Shown here piece by piece: positions 57,368-64,000 of a stretch of 64,000 nucleotides of DNA (position 1 is the stretch's first letter; each line of letters opens with the position of its first letter). Source of the DNA: Burkholderiales bacterium (GTDB lineage: Bacteria > Pseudomonadota > Gammaproteobacteria > Burkholderiales > Burkholderiaceae_C); assembly GCA_016223165.1 (NCBI GenBank), contig JACRPO010000012.1, forward strand, positions 558,001-622,000, written 5' to 3'. Both the position numbers and the translations under genes were made by a program. Under the pieces are notes generated by a model, which made no database searches, was not told where the DNA came from, and saw nothing but the letters and a program-made list of their open reading frames with translations.

Positions 57368-57871
57368 ATGCCCCACAGCCCCTCTGCCCCTCCCGCGGCG
57401 CGCGAGCATGCGCCGCTCTCGCGCCTCGCCGAAGGCGAGCTGCACGGCGTGCTCGGCTATCAGATTGCGCAGGCGTCGATTGCCACCAACGCCGTCTTCG
57501 ACCATGAGGTCGGCCACCCGGAGACGCTGCGCCGGCTCGAGTACACGGTGCTGGCGCTGGTGCATGCCAACCCCGGCTGCACGGCGCGCCAGCTGGCGCG
57601 CGGGCTGGCCGTGACGCCGCCCAACATCACGGTGTGCATCGACCGCCTGACGGCGCGCGGCCTCGTGCTGCGCAGCCGCGGCGAGGCCGACGCGCGCGTG
57701 CAGCACCTGCGCACGACGGCGGCCGGCGGAACGCTGGCGCGCCGCTGCACGCAGCGGCTGGTTGCCGGCGAGGCGAGCGCGCTGGCCGCCTTGAGCGTGG
57801 CCGAGCGCGCCATGCTCGCCGAGCTGCTGCACAAGGTGGCGTTGACGCGCGCGCGCGCCGCGGCCCGCTGA
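57368..57871 (+). CDS. MarR-family regulator
   Basis: A 167-residue winged-helix protein of the MarR family: LEYTVLALVHANPGCTARQLARGLAVTPPNITVCIDRLTARGLV is split here by motif, with recognition helix TPPNITVCIDRL and wing RSRGEADARVQ. The start is taken as ATG 57368 (MPHSPSAPP). It is divergent from the tannase gene, a layout like that of FerC/HcaR-type regulators of hydroxycinnamate genes, so a phenolic ligand is a guess. The gene at 57952 is convergent to it. Confidence 0.87.
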   Translation: MPHSPSAPPAAREHAPLSRLAEGELHGVLGYQIAQASIATNAVFDHEVGHPETLRRLEYTVLALVHANPGCTARQLARGLAVTPPNITVCIDRLTARGLVLRSRGEADARVQHLRTTAAGGTLARRCTQRLVAGEASALAALSVAERAMLAELLHKVALTRARAAAR

Positions 57872-57951
57872 AGCAGGCCTCGCGGGCCGGCGAGGTCCTG
57901 CCGAACGGCTCGACGCGCACGGGGCGGCGCCGACGCCGCCCGCGGCGGCCC

Positions 57952-58938
57952 TCAGCGCGGCACGCCGGCCAGCAGCAGGTGCAGGAAGGCCTCGGGCTTC
58001 ATGAACCCCTTGCCGTAGCGCTCGTCCAGGTCGGCCAGCGGCTTGGCGGCGCGGATCTCGTCGTCGCTCTTGCCGGCGCGCCGCGCCTCCTTCACCCGCT
58101 GCACGGCGGTGGCCAGCACCTGGCGGTACTCGGCCAGGTCGGCCTTGCTGGCGAGCGGACCGTGGCCGGGAATGATCTTCGTCCTGTCGCCGGCCAGCGC
58201 GAGCACGCGGTCGACGGCGGCGATGACGCCTTCGGGCGAGCCGCCGCTGCCGACGTCGATGAAGGGGTAGAAGCCGTTGAAGTAGACGTCGCCCATGTGC
58301 ACGACATCGCCCTTGCGGAAGTGCACGACGAGGTCGCCGTCGGTGTGCGCGCGCGGCACGTGGAAGGCGTGCACCTCCTCGCCGTTGATGTGGAAGGTGA
58401 TCTCGCCGGCCACCGTCACCACCGGCAGCGCCGCCTTCGGCGAGGCCGCCTGGCGCGCGGTGTTGCTGACCAGGCTGATGAGCTGGTCGCTCGTCATGCG
58501 CTTGCGGGCGTTGTCGTGCGCGACGATGAGCGCGCCGTCCTTGCCGAAGGCCTCGTTGCCGCCGGTGTGGTCGAAGTGGAAGTGCGTGTTGAGCACGAAC
58601 TGCACGGGCTTGGGCGTGAGGCGCGCGATCGCCGCCTTGATCTTCGGCGCCAGCGGGGCGAACTGGTCGTCGATGACGAAGACCGCGTCGTCGCCGACGG
58701 CCAGGCCGATGTTGCCGCCGGCACCGGTGAGCACGTACAGCCCTGGCGCGAGCGCCTGGGCCTGGATCTCGACCTTGCTGAAGTCCTGGCCCTGGGCGCG
58801 CGCCGGCACAGGCAGGGCGAGCGGGACGGCCAGCGATAGAGACAGAGAAAGCGAGAAAGCCAGGCAGGGCGCCGGCCGCCGGGCCGCCATCGTCCCCGGG
58901 CCCGGCATCGCCGCGGCGCGCATGAAGAACCGTCTCAT
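57952..58938 (-). CDS. Secreted metallo-beta-lactamase-fold hydrolase
   Basis: A 328-residue MBL-fold protein. A signal peptide (long hydrophobic LAFSLSLSLSLAVPLALPVPARAQ split as LAVPLALPVPARAQ at its end) directs it to the periplasm. The metal motif HxHxDH is THFHFDHTGG, with later His in PRAHTDGD and Asp/His in PGHGPL. ATG 58938 has AGGAGG at nine bases. Such proteins include quinoprotein-relay-like and lactone hydrolases; the substrate is unknown. It is divergent from the amidohydrolase at 59097. Confidence 0.9.
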   Translation of the reverse strand: MRRFFMRAAAMPGPGTMAARRPAPCLAFSLSLSLSLAVPLALPVPARAQGQDFSKVEIQAQALAPGLYVLTGAGGNIGLAVGDDAVFVIDDQFAPLAPKIKAAIARLTPKPVQFVLNTHFHFDHTGGNEAFGKDGALIVAHDNARKRMTSDQLISLVSNTARQAASPKAALPVVTVAGEITFHINGEEVHAFHVPRAHTDGDLVVHFRKGDVVHMGDVYFNGFYPFIDVGSGGSPEGVIAAVDRVLALAGDRTKIIPGHGPLASKADLAEYRQVLATAVQRVKEARRAGKSDDEIRAAKPLADLDERYGKGFMKPEAFLHLLLAGVPR

Positions 58939-59096
58939 CTGCGAAGCCTCCTGAGCATGGTGGGCCGCCTTTGCGGCCCGGGCGGCCGAGCATACTGGAG
59001 GGCCTCGCGCGCACCTGCCCGCTCGCCTACCCGCTCGACCCGCCCGCTCGACCTGCCCGCTCCCCTGCCCATTCACCCGCCTGCCCACCCGCCGCC

Positions 59097-59939
59097 ATGA
59101 TCATCGATGCCTGGGCCCAGCACCCGACCCTGCGCCACCTGCGCGATCCGATGTTCGAGTCGCTGCGCCGCTGGACGAAGGCGCAGGTGCCCACGGCCGA
59201 GCTGCCGGTGGCGGCGACGCTGGCGGCGATGCAGGCCGGCGGCGTCGCCCAGGCCCTCATCAGCGCCTGGGTGGCACCGCGCCACGTCATGATCTCCAAC
59301 GACGAGGTGGCGAGCTTCGTCGCGCAGTCCGGCGGCCGCCTCGTCGGCGTCGGCTCGGTCGACATCGGCCGGCCGATGGCCGCCATGCGCGAGGTGCGAC
59401 GCTGCGTGCAGGAGCTCGGCTTCAAGGGCATCCGCGTCCTGCCCTGGCTGTGGGAGCTGCCGCCCACCGACCGCCGCTTCTACCCCGTGTATGCCGCCTG
59501 CTGCGAGATGGGCGTGCCCTTCTGCACGCAGATCGGCCACGCCGGCCCGCTGATGCCGAGCGAGGTCGGGCGGCCCATCTACCTCGACCCCGTGGCGATC
59601 GACTTCCCCGAGCTCACCATCGTCGGCGGCCACATCGGCTACCCGTGGACCGACGAGGCCATTGCCGTGGCCACCAAGCACGAGCGCTTCTTCATCGACA
59701 CCTCGGCCTACACGGTGCAGCGCTATCCCGCCGCGCTCGTCGAGTTCATGCGCGGGCACGGGCGGCACAAGGTGCTGTTCGGCAGCAACTACCCGATGAT
59801 CCTGCCCGGCAAGGCGCTCGAGGGCCTCGACACACTCGGCCTCGACGACGAGGCGCGCGCGCTCTTCCTGGCCGGCAACGCGGCACGCGTCTACGGCCTC
59901 GCTAACCTCGCGAACCTCGCGAACCTCGCGAATGGCTGA
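59097..59939 (+). CDS. Amidohydrolase-2 family protein without N-terminal HxH
   Basis: A 280-residue TIM-barrel amidohydrolase_2 protein (ACMSD/aromatic decarboxylase group). The N-terminal metal motif expected as DxHxH is replaced by MIIDAWAQHP. Other features remain: FKGIRVLPWLWEL, the GHAGPL, GGHIGYPW and FGSNYPM segments. It may use fewer metals or none. A C-terminal LANLANLANLAN repeat ends the protein. ATG 59097 is the start. A second amidohydrolase follows after 55 bases. Confidence 0.85.
   Translation: MIIDAWAQHPTLRHLRDPMFESLRRWTKAQVPTAELPVAATLAAMQAGGVAQALISAWVAPRHVMISNDEVASFVAQSGGRLVGVGSVDIGRPMAAMREVRRCVQELGFKGIRVLPWLWELPPTDRRFYPVYAACCEMGVPFCTQIGHAGPLMPSEVGRPIYLDPVAIDFPELTIVGGHIGYPWTDEAIAVATKHERFFIDTSAYTVQRYPAALVEFMRGHGRHKVLFGSNYPMILPGKALEGLDTLGLDDEARALFLAGNAARVYGLANLANLANLANG
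59898..59933 (+). repeat. 9-bp in-frame repeat at the amidohydrolase C-terminus
   Basis: Four units of CTCGCGAAC (first and last varied by one base) encode Leu-Ala-Asn repeats up to the stop codon. Confidence 0.9.
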
Positions 59940-59980
59940 TGCCGCCGGCGCCGGATCGGCGCACCGGCGCCGACCTGCGG

Positions 59981-59986
59981 CATGAT
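59981..59986 (+). promoter_or_regulatory. Candidate -10 box of the second amidohydrolase
   Basis: CATGAT ends eight bases before the GTG start at 59995, and no RBS precedes it, matching the leaderless layout seen elsewhere in this window. Confidence 0.35.
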
Positions 59987-59994
59987 CGTCGCGA

Positions 59995-60921
59995 GTGAAC
60001 GCCACCTCCTCCAACCTCCCCAGCGGAACGACCGAAATGATGCCCGCCATGAACGTCGACGACCTCATCGCCATCGACATCCACACGCACCTCGAGGTGT
60101 CGTGCCGCAACCCCTTCGACAGCTACGGCGAGGAGTACGACCGCGCCGCCGACAAGTACTTCCGCTCCTCGAAGCGGCCGACGATGGACGAGACCGTCGC
60201 CTACTACCGCGACAAGAAGATCGGCTTCGTCAACTTCACCGTCGACGCCGAGACGCAGCTCGGCCGCCGGCGCATCCCGAACGAGGAGATCGCCGACGCG
60301 GCCCGGGCCAACCCCGACATCATGATCGCCTTCGCCAGCGTCGACCCGCACAAGGGCAGGTTCGGCGCGCGCGAGGTGCGCCGCCTGATCGAGGAGCATG
60401 GCGTGCGCGGCTTCAAGTTCCACCCCACCGTGCAAGGCTTCGAGCCGGCCGACAAGATGGCCTGGCCGCTGTACGAGGTGATCGCCGAGCACAAGCTGCC
60501 GGCCATCTTCCACAGCGGCCATTCGGGCATCGGCAGCGGCATGCGCTGCGGCGGCGGCCTGCGCCTGCAGAACAGCAACCCGATGCTGCTGGAAGACGTG
60601 GCCATCGCCTTCCCCGACATGCAGATCGTGATTGCGCATCCCTCGTGGCCGTGGCAGGACGAGGCGCTGTCGCTGGCCATGCACAAGCCCAACATCTGGA
60701 TCGACCTGTCGGGCTGGAGCCCGAAGTACTTTCCGCCGCAGCTCGTGCAGTACGCCAACACCCTGCTCAAGGACCGCATGCTCTTCGGCAGCGACTTCCC
60801 GCTCATCCAGCCCGACCGCTGGCTGAAGGACTTCGAGGAAGCGGGCTTCCGCGACGAGGTGAAGCCGCTGATCCTGAAGAAGAACGCGATGCGCCTGCTC
60901 GGGCTCGGCACGCCGGCCTGA
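59995..60921 (+). CDS. Amidohydrolase-2 family metal-dependent hydrolase or decarboxylase
   Basis: A 308-residue amidohydrolase. The metal motif IDIHTHLE is intact; GFKFHPTVQ, FHSGHSGIG, IAHPSWPWQDE and FGSDFPLI complete the active site of the ACMSD/LigJ/2,3-dihydroxybenzoate-decarboxylase type. The GTG at 59995 is the start, or the ATG at 60037 or 60049 with a shorter N-terminus. With the tannase and lyase, it suggests aromatic acid breakdown; the reaction is not determined. Confidence 0.88.
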   Translation: MNATSSNLPSGTTEMMPAMNVDDLIAIDIHTHLEVSCRNPFDSYGEEYDRAADKYFRSSKRPTMDETVAYYRDKKIGFVNFTVDAETQLGRRRIPNEEIADAARANPDIMIAFASVDPHKGRFGAREVRRLIEEHGVRGFKFHPTVQGFEPADKMAWPLYEVIAEHKLPAIFHSGHSGIGSGMRCGGGLRLQNSNPMLLEDVAIAFPDMQIVIAHPSWPWQDEALSLAMHKPNIWIDLSGWSPKYFPPQLVQYANTLLKDRMLFGSDFPLIQPDRWLKDFEEAGFRDEVKPLILKKNAMRLLGLGTPA

Positions 60922-60940
60922 GGGCCGGCGGCAGCCCCCG

Positions 60941-63658
60941 TTACAACGCGTGCGTCACGAGCCTGAAGTCCGGATCCTCCGCGAACGGCTTCACCGCGAA
61001 GCCGAGGCTCCTCATCAGCTTGAGCATGCTGGCGTTCTGCGTCAGCACCAGCCCTTCCACCTCCGAGAGGCCCTTGTCGCGCGCCACGTCCATGATGTTC
61101 TCCATCAGGCGTGAGCCGAGGCCCTTGCCGGCAAAGTCGTCGGCCACCAGCAGGCTGAACTCGCAGCTCGCCTGGTCGGGGTTGGTGATCATGCGGCTGA
61201 CGCCGACGATGCGTTCGGTCTCGGTCAGTTCGCCGTCGGCGCCGGCGCGGCGTTCGCGCATCACCGCCACGAGGGCCATCTCGCGGTCGTAGTCGATCAG
61301 CGTCAGGCGCGCCAGCAGCGTCGTGGGCAGCTCGCTCATCGACGAGACGAAGCGGTAGTAGCGGCTCTCGGGGCTGAGACCGCGCACCAGCTCCTGCAGC
61401 ATCTGCGCATCGTCGGGCTGGATCGGGCGCACGGTGTATTCGCCGCCGCCGCGCAGCGGGTAGACCTGCTCGTAGCGCGCCGGGTAGGGCAGGATGGCGA
61501 GGTGGTGGTAGTCCGGTGTGCGCAGGCCGCCGCCGTCGACCATGCCGCCGGCCCGGGGAACCTGGGCCACGCCGTGCAGCACGATGCGCGCGTCCACCGC
61601 CACCGCGCCGCGCTCGTCGACGATGAGCGGGTTGATGTCCATCTCGCGCAGCTGCGGGAACTCGCACACCATCTCGCTCACGCGCAGCAGCACCTGCTCG
61701 ATGGCCTCGGTGTCCGCGGCCTCGGCGCCGTGCCAGCGCTCGAGCGTCTCGGCGACGCGCGAGCGTTCGATGAGCCGGCGCGCCAGGAACTGGTTGAGCG
61801 GCGGCAGTTCCATGGCGCGGTCGGCGATCAGCTCGATCATCGTGCCGCCGGCGCCGAACACGACCACGGGGCCGAAGGGCTCGTCGGTGACCATGCCGAC
61901 GTACACCTCGCGCCCGCGGCGCGCCGCCGCCATCTTCTGCACCGTGACGCCGTTGATGCGCGAGCGCGGCTGCAGGCGCCGCACCTGCTCGACCATGTCG
62001 GTGAAGGTGTCGCGCGCCGCGGCGCCGCTGGCGATGTTCAGCGCCACGCCCAGCACGTCGCTCTTGTGCGCGATGTCGGGCGAGTCGATCTTCAGCGCCA
62101 CCGGGAAGCCCAGCTGCGTGGCGATCATCATCGCCTCGGTGGCGTTGCGCGCGAGCACGGTCTGCGTCACCGGGATGTGGAAGGCCGACAGCAGCGTCTT
62201 GCTCTCCATCTCGGTGAGCGTGCTGCGGCGCTCGGCGAGCACGCTCTCGATGACCAGGCGCGCGCCTTCGATGTCGGGCTTGGCGAGGGTGGACAGCGGC
62301 GGCGGCGTCTGCTGCAGCAGCAACTGGTTCTGGTAGAACGACGCGATGTTCGCGAAGGCCCCCACGCCCGCCTCGGGCGTGCGGAAGCTCGGGATGCCGG
62401 CTTCGTCGATGAGCCGGCGCGCCGCGCCGACGGTGGCGTCGCCCATCCAGCAGGCGAGCACGGGCTTGCCGGCATGGGCCTTGGCGGCGACGAGCGCACG
62501 TGCGCATTCGTCGGGGTCGGCGCCGACCTGCGGCGCGAAGAGCGCGAGCACGCCGTCCACGGCGGTGTCGCGCGCGGCGGCCTGCACGGCGGCGCCGTAG
62601 TGCGCCGGCGTCGCCTCGGCCGAGAGATCGACGAGCTCGCTCATCGAGGCGAGCGGCGCGAGCTGCGGCTGCAGCGCCTGCACCACCGCCGGCGACAGGT
62701 GCGCGAGCTGCAGGCCGAGCTCGCTGATGCTGTCGGCGGCGAGCACGCCCGGGCCGCCGCCGTTGGTGACGACGGCCAGGCGCCGGCCCACCGGCCGGTA
62801 GCGCGAGGCCAGGCATCTGGCGGCCGAGAACAGCTCGACGAACGTGCGCACGCGCACGGCACCGGCGCGGCGCAGCGCCGCATCGAAGACCTCGTCGCTG
62901 CCGACGATGGCGCGGCAATGCGTCTGCGCCGCCTCGTTGCCGGCCGGGCGGCGGCCGGCCTTCAGCACCACCACCGGCTTGGCATGGGCCGCGGTGCGCA
63001 GCGCGCTCATGAAGCGGCGCGCGTTGGCGATGCCTTCGAGGTAGACGAGGATGCCCTGCGTGCGCGCGTCGCTGGCCAGGAAGTCGAGCACCTGCGCCAG
63101 GTCGACGGCCGCGTTCTGGCCGAGCGAGACGACGGCCGAGAAGCCCACCGCGTTCGCGCGCGCCCAGTCGAGCATGGCCGTGGTGAGCGCGCCCGACTGC
63201 GACACCAGCGCCAGCGAACCCTCGGCCGCCAGCGGGCCGGCCGCGCTCGCGTTGAGGTTGAGGTGCGGGCGCTGGAAGCCCAGGCAGTTGGGGCCGAGCA
63301 GGTACAGGCCCTCGCGGCGCGCGATCTTCTTCAGCTGCAGCGCCTGCTCGGCCGCGATGCCCGGCGTCGCGATCAGCGCCGAGCGGCAGGCGATGCGTCC
63401 GGCCACCTCGAGCGCCGCCGTCACCTCGTCGGGCGGCAGCGCGATGACGGCGAGGTCGGCGCGTGACTGCGCGAGCTCGGCCAGCGTGCCGGTCGTCTCG
63501 ATCTCCAGGTATTGCGGCGGATGCGCGCCGGGGTGGGCGGCGAGCGCGGCACGCAGAGCGCGCGCCTGCGGCGTCTGGCGTTCCGGATCATCCGCGGGGC
63601 CGGCAAAGGCGACGATCGACGCGGGCGAGAACAGGGGCGTGAGGTAGTGTTTGTCCAT
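60941..63658 (-). CDS. Pat/PatZ-type bifunctional acyl-CoA synthetase-GNAT acetyltransferase
   Basis: A 905-residue protein with an NDP-forming acyl-CoA synthetase part (residues about 1-700: LLGPNCLGF, SQSGALTTAMLDWA, ATP-grasp with KIDSPDIAHKSDVLGV) and a C-terminal GNAT domain (about 740-905, with FAGKGLGSRLMENIM). This layout is that of the protein lysine acetyltransferase Pat/PatZ, which acetylates acetyl-CoA synthetase. The His of the synthetase catalytic loop is kept in THCRAIVGSDEV. Start ATG 63658. The HDAC-family gene is 109 bases upstream on the same strand. Confidence 0.92.
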   Translation of the reverse strand: MDKHYLTPLFSPASIVAFAGPADDPERQTPQARALRAALAAHPGAHPPQYLEIETTGTLAELAQSRADLAVIALPPDEVTAALEVAGRIACRSALIATPGIAAEQALQLKKIARREGLYLLGPNCLGFQRPHLNLNASAAGPLAAEGSLALVSQSGALTTAMLDWARANAVGFSAVVSLGQNAAVDLAQVLDFLASDARTQGILVYLEGIANARRFMSALRTAAHAKPVVVLKAGRRPAGNEAAQTHCRAIVGSDEVFDAALRRAGAVRVRTFVELFSAARCLASRYRPVGRRLAVVTNGGGPGVLAADSISELGLQLAHLSPAVVQALQPQLAPLASMSELVDLSAEATPAHYGAAVQAAARDTAVDGVLALFAPQVGADPDECARALVAAKAHAGKPVLACWMGDATVGAARRLIDEAGIPSFRTPEAGVGAFANIASFYQNQLLLQQTPPPLSTLAKPDIEGARLVIESVLAERRSTLTEMESKTLLSAFHIPVTQTVLARNATEAMMIATQLGFPVALKIDSPDIAHKSDVLGVALNIASGAAARDTFTDMVEQVRRLQPRSRINGVTVQKMAAARRGREVYVGMVTDEPFGPVVVFGAGGTMIELIADRAMELPPLNQFLARRLIERSRVAETLERWHGAEAADTEAIEQVLLRVSEMVCEFPQLREMDINPLIVDERGAVAVDARIVLHGVAQVPRAGGMVDGGGLRTPDYHHLAILPYPARYEQVYPLRGGGEYTVRPIQPDDAQMLQELVRGLSPESRYYRFVSSMSELPTTLLARLTLIDYDREMALVAVMRERRAGADGELTETERIVGVSRMITNPDQASCEFSLLVADDFAGKGLGSRLMENIMDVARDKGLSEVEGLVLTQNASMLKLMRSLGFAVKPFAEDPDFRLVTHAL

Positions 63659-63767
63659 GGAAGGGGCGGCAGCAGGGCGCCGGTCGTCGGGATCTCGAGG
63701 GGGTGACCGGCCTGTCGGTGCGGCGGGGGTCGCGGGATGGTGGGCCGTGCCGGGCCGGCGGCGGCTG

Positions 63768-64000
63768 TCAGTCGGCACCGATGAGCACCTTGACATGCGC
63801 GGCCACGCAGCGCGCCAGCGGCGCGAGCACGTAGCCGCCTTCGAGGCAGGAGACGACGCGGCCCTTCGCGTGGCGCGTCGCCACGCGCATCAGCTGCCGC
63901 GTCACCCATTCGTAGTCGGCGTCGACGAGGCCGAGGTTGCCCATGTCGTCCTCGCGGTGCGCGTCGAAGCCGGCGCTGACGACGATCAGCTCGGGCCGGA
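63768..64000 (-). CDS. Histone-deacetylase-family protein (N-terminus outside window)
   Basis: The last 76 residues of a histone deacetylase/AcuC/AphA superfamily protein are read from the right edge. The substrate-pocket motif VVSAGFDAHREDDMGNL and the C-terminal CLEGGYVLAPLARCVAAHV are diagnostic. Members deacetylate lysines or acetylpolyamines. The gene reads into the pat-like gene 109 bases downstream, so acetylation and deacetylation functions are adjacent. The start lies beyond 64000. Confidence 0.93.
   Translation of the reverse strand, partial: RPELIVVSAGFDAHREDDMGNLGLVDADYEWVTRQLMRVATRHAKGRVVSCLEGGYVLAPLARCVAAHVKVLIGAD

Overview
The window is a stretch of a very GC-rich (roughly 70%) bacterial chromosome, almost certainly from a betaproteobacterium of the order Burkholderiales, probably the Rubrivivax/Leptothrix/Ideonella side of the order. 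The evidence is gene content: an EarP arginine rhamnosyltransferase with an EF-P that has arginine at position 32, a porin with the Burkholderiales-type N-terminus, a Bug/TctC-type binding protein, and the gene orders hupB - tRNA-Val - ppiD and uvrC - pgsA. The genus is inference from memory of these families, not from a search.

Layout. 1-7042 is the right end of an integrative conjugative element: the tail of an F-type transfer operon (traF, traH, traG), a small membrane protein and a P4-type tyrosine integrase, ending at the 3' end of a tRNA-His gene that is the likely attachment site. 7043-23003 is mostly core chromosome: tRNA-His, ppiD, tRNA-Val, hupB, an EamA exporter, pgsA, uvrC, earP, speD, efp, a DUF3445 protein, mnmC, rpiA, pyrD and a family III CoA transferase. 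23258-29082 holds a small membrane protein, gamma-glutamyltransferase, an SDR protein that lacks the catalytic tyrosine, the two 3-oxoacid CoA-transferase subunits, a divergent PaaI-type thioesterase and a PAS-LuxR regulator. 29238-36715 is a regulatory stretch: an orphan NarL-type response regulator, a 1234-residue BTAD/AAA ATPase regulator, an Ig-domain lipoprotein and a compositionally odd small membrane protein. 36812-44730 contains a thioesterase, YceH, an SDR, an AttEFGH-like ABC system with a fused permease, and a degenerate GGDEF protein. 44731-50277 has an MsbA-like exporter followed by a tightly overlapped ccdA-ccdB-thyA-folA-MFS operon. 50350-60921 looks like a catabolic region: GntR-type regulator, fumarase/aspartase-superfamily lyase, porin, TctC binding protein, tannase/feruloyl esterase, MarR regulator, metallo-beta-lactamase protein and two amidohydrolases. 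60941-64000 has a Pat-type acyl-CoA-synthetase/GNAT protein preceded by the end of a histone-deacetylase-family gene.

Themes. (1) Several genes have a -10-like hexamer only 6-10 bases before the start codon and no Shine-Dalgarno sequence, which suggests leaderless transcripts (earP, pyrD, rpiA, the exporter at 45084, the amidohydrolase at 59995, perhaps uvrC and attE). (2) The EF-P system (earP, efp) lies 14 kb from a large regulator whose codons 8-15 are eight consecutive prolines and which follows a six-codon mini-ORF, so its synthesis may depend strongly on EF-P. (3) Many proteins carry short in-frame tandem repeats (9 or 12 bp units), and a 10-copy 12-bp repeat lies between the tannase and marR genes. 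(4) A ccdAB toxin-antitoxin pair heads the thymidylate/folate operon. (5) A lysine deacetylase-family gene and a lysine acetyltransferase-type gene sit side by side. All coordinates and motifs were read by eye; no database search or alignment was run.
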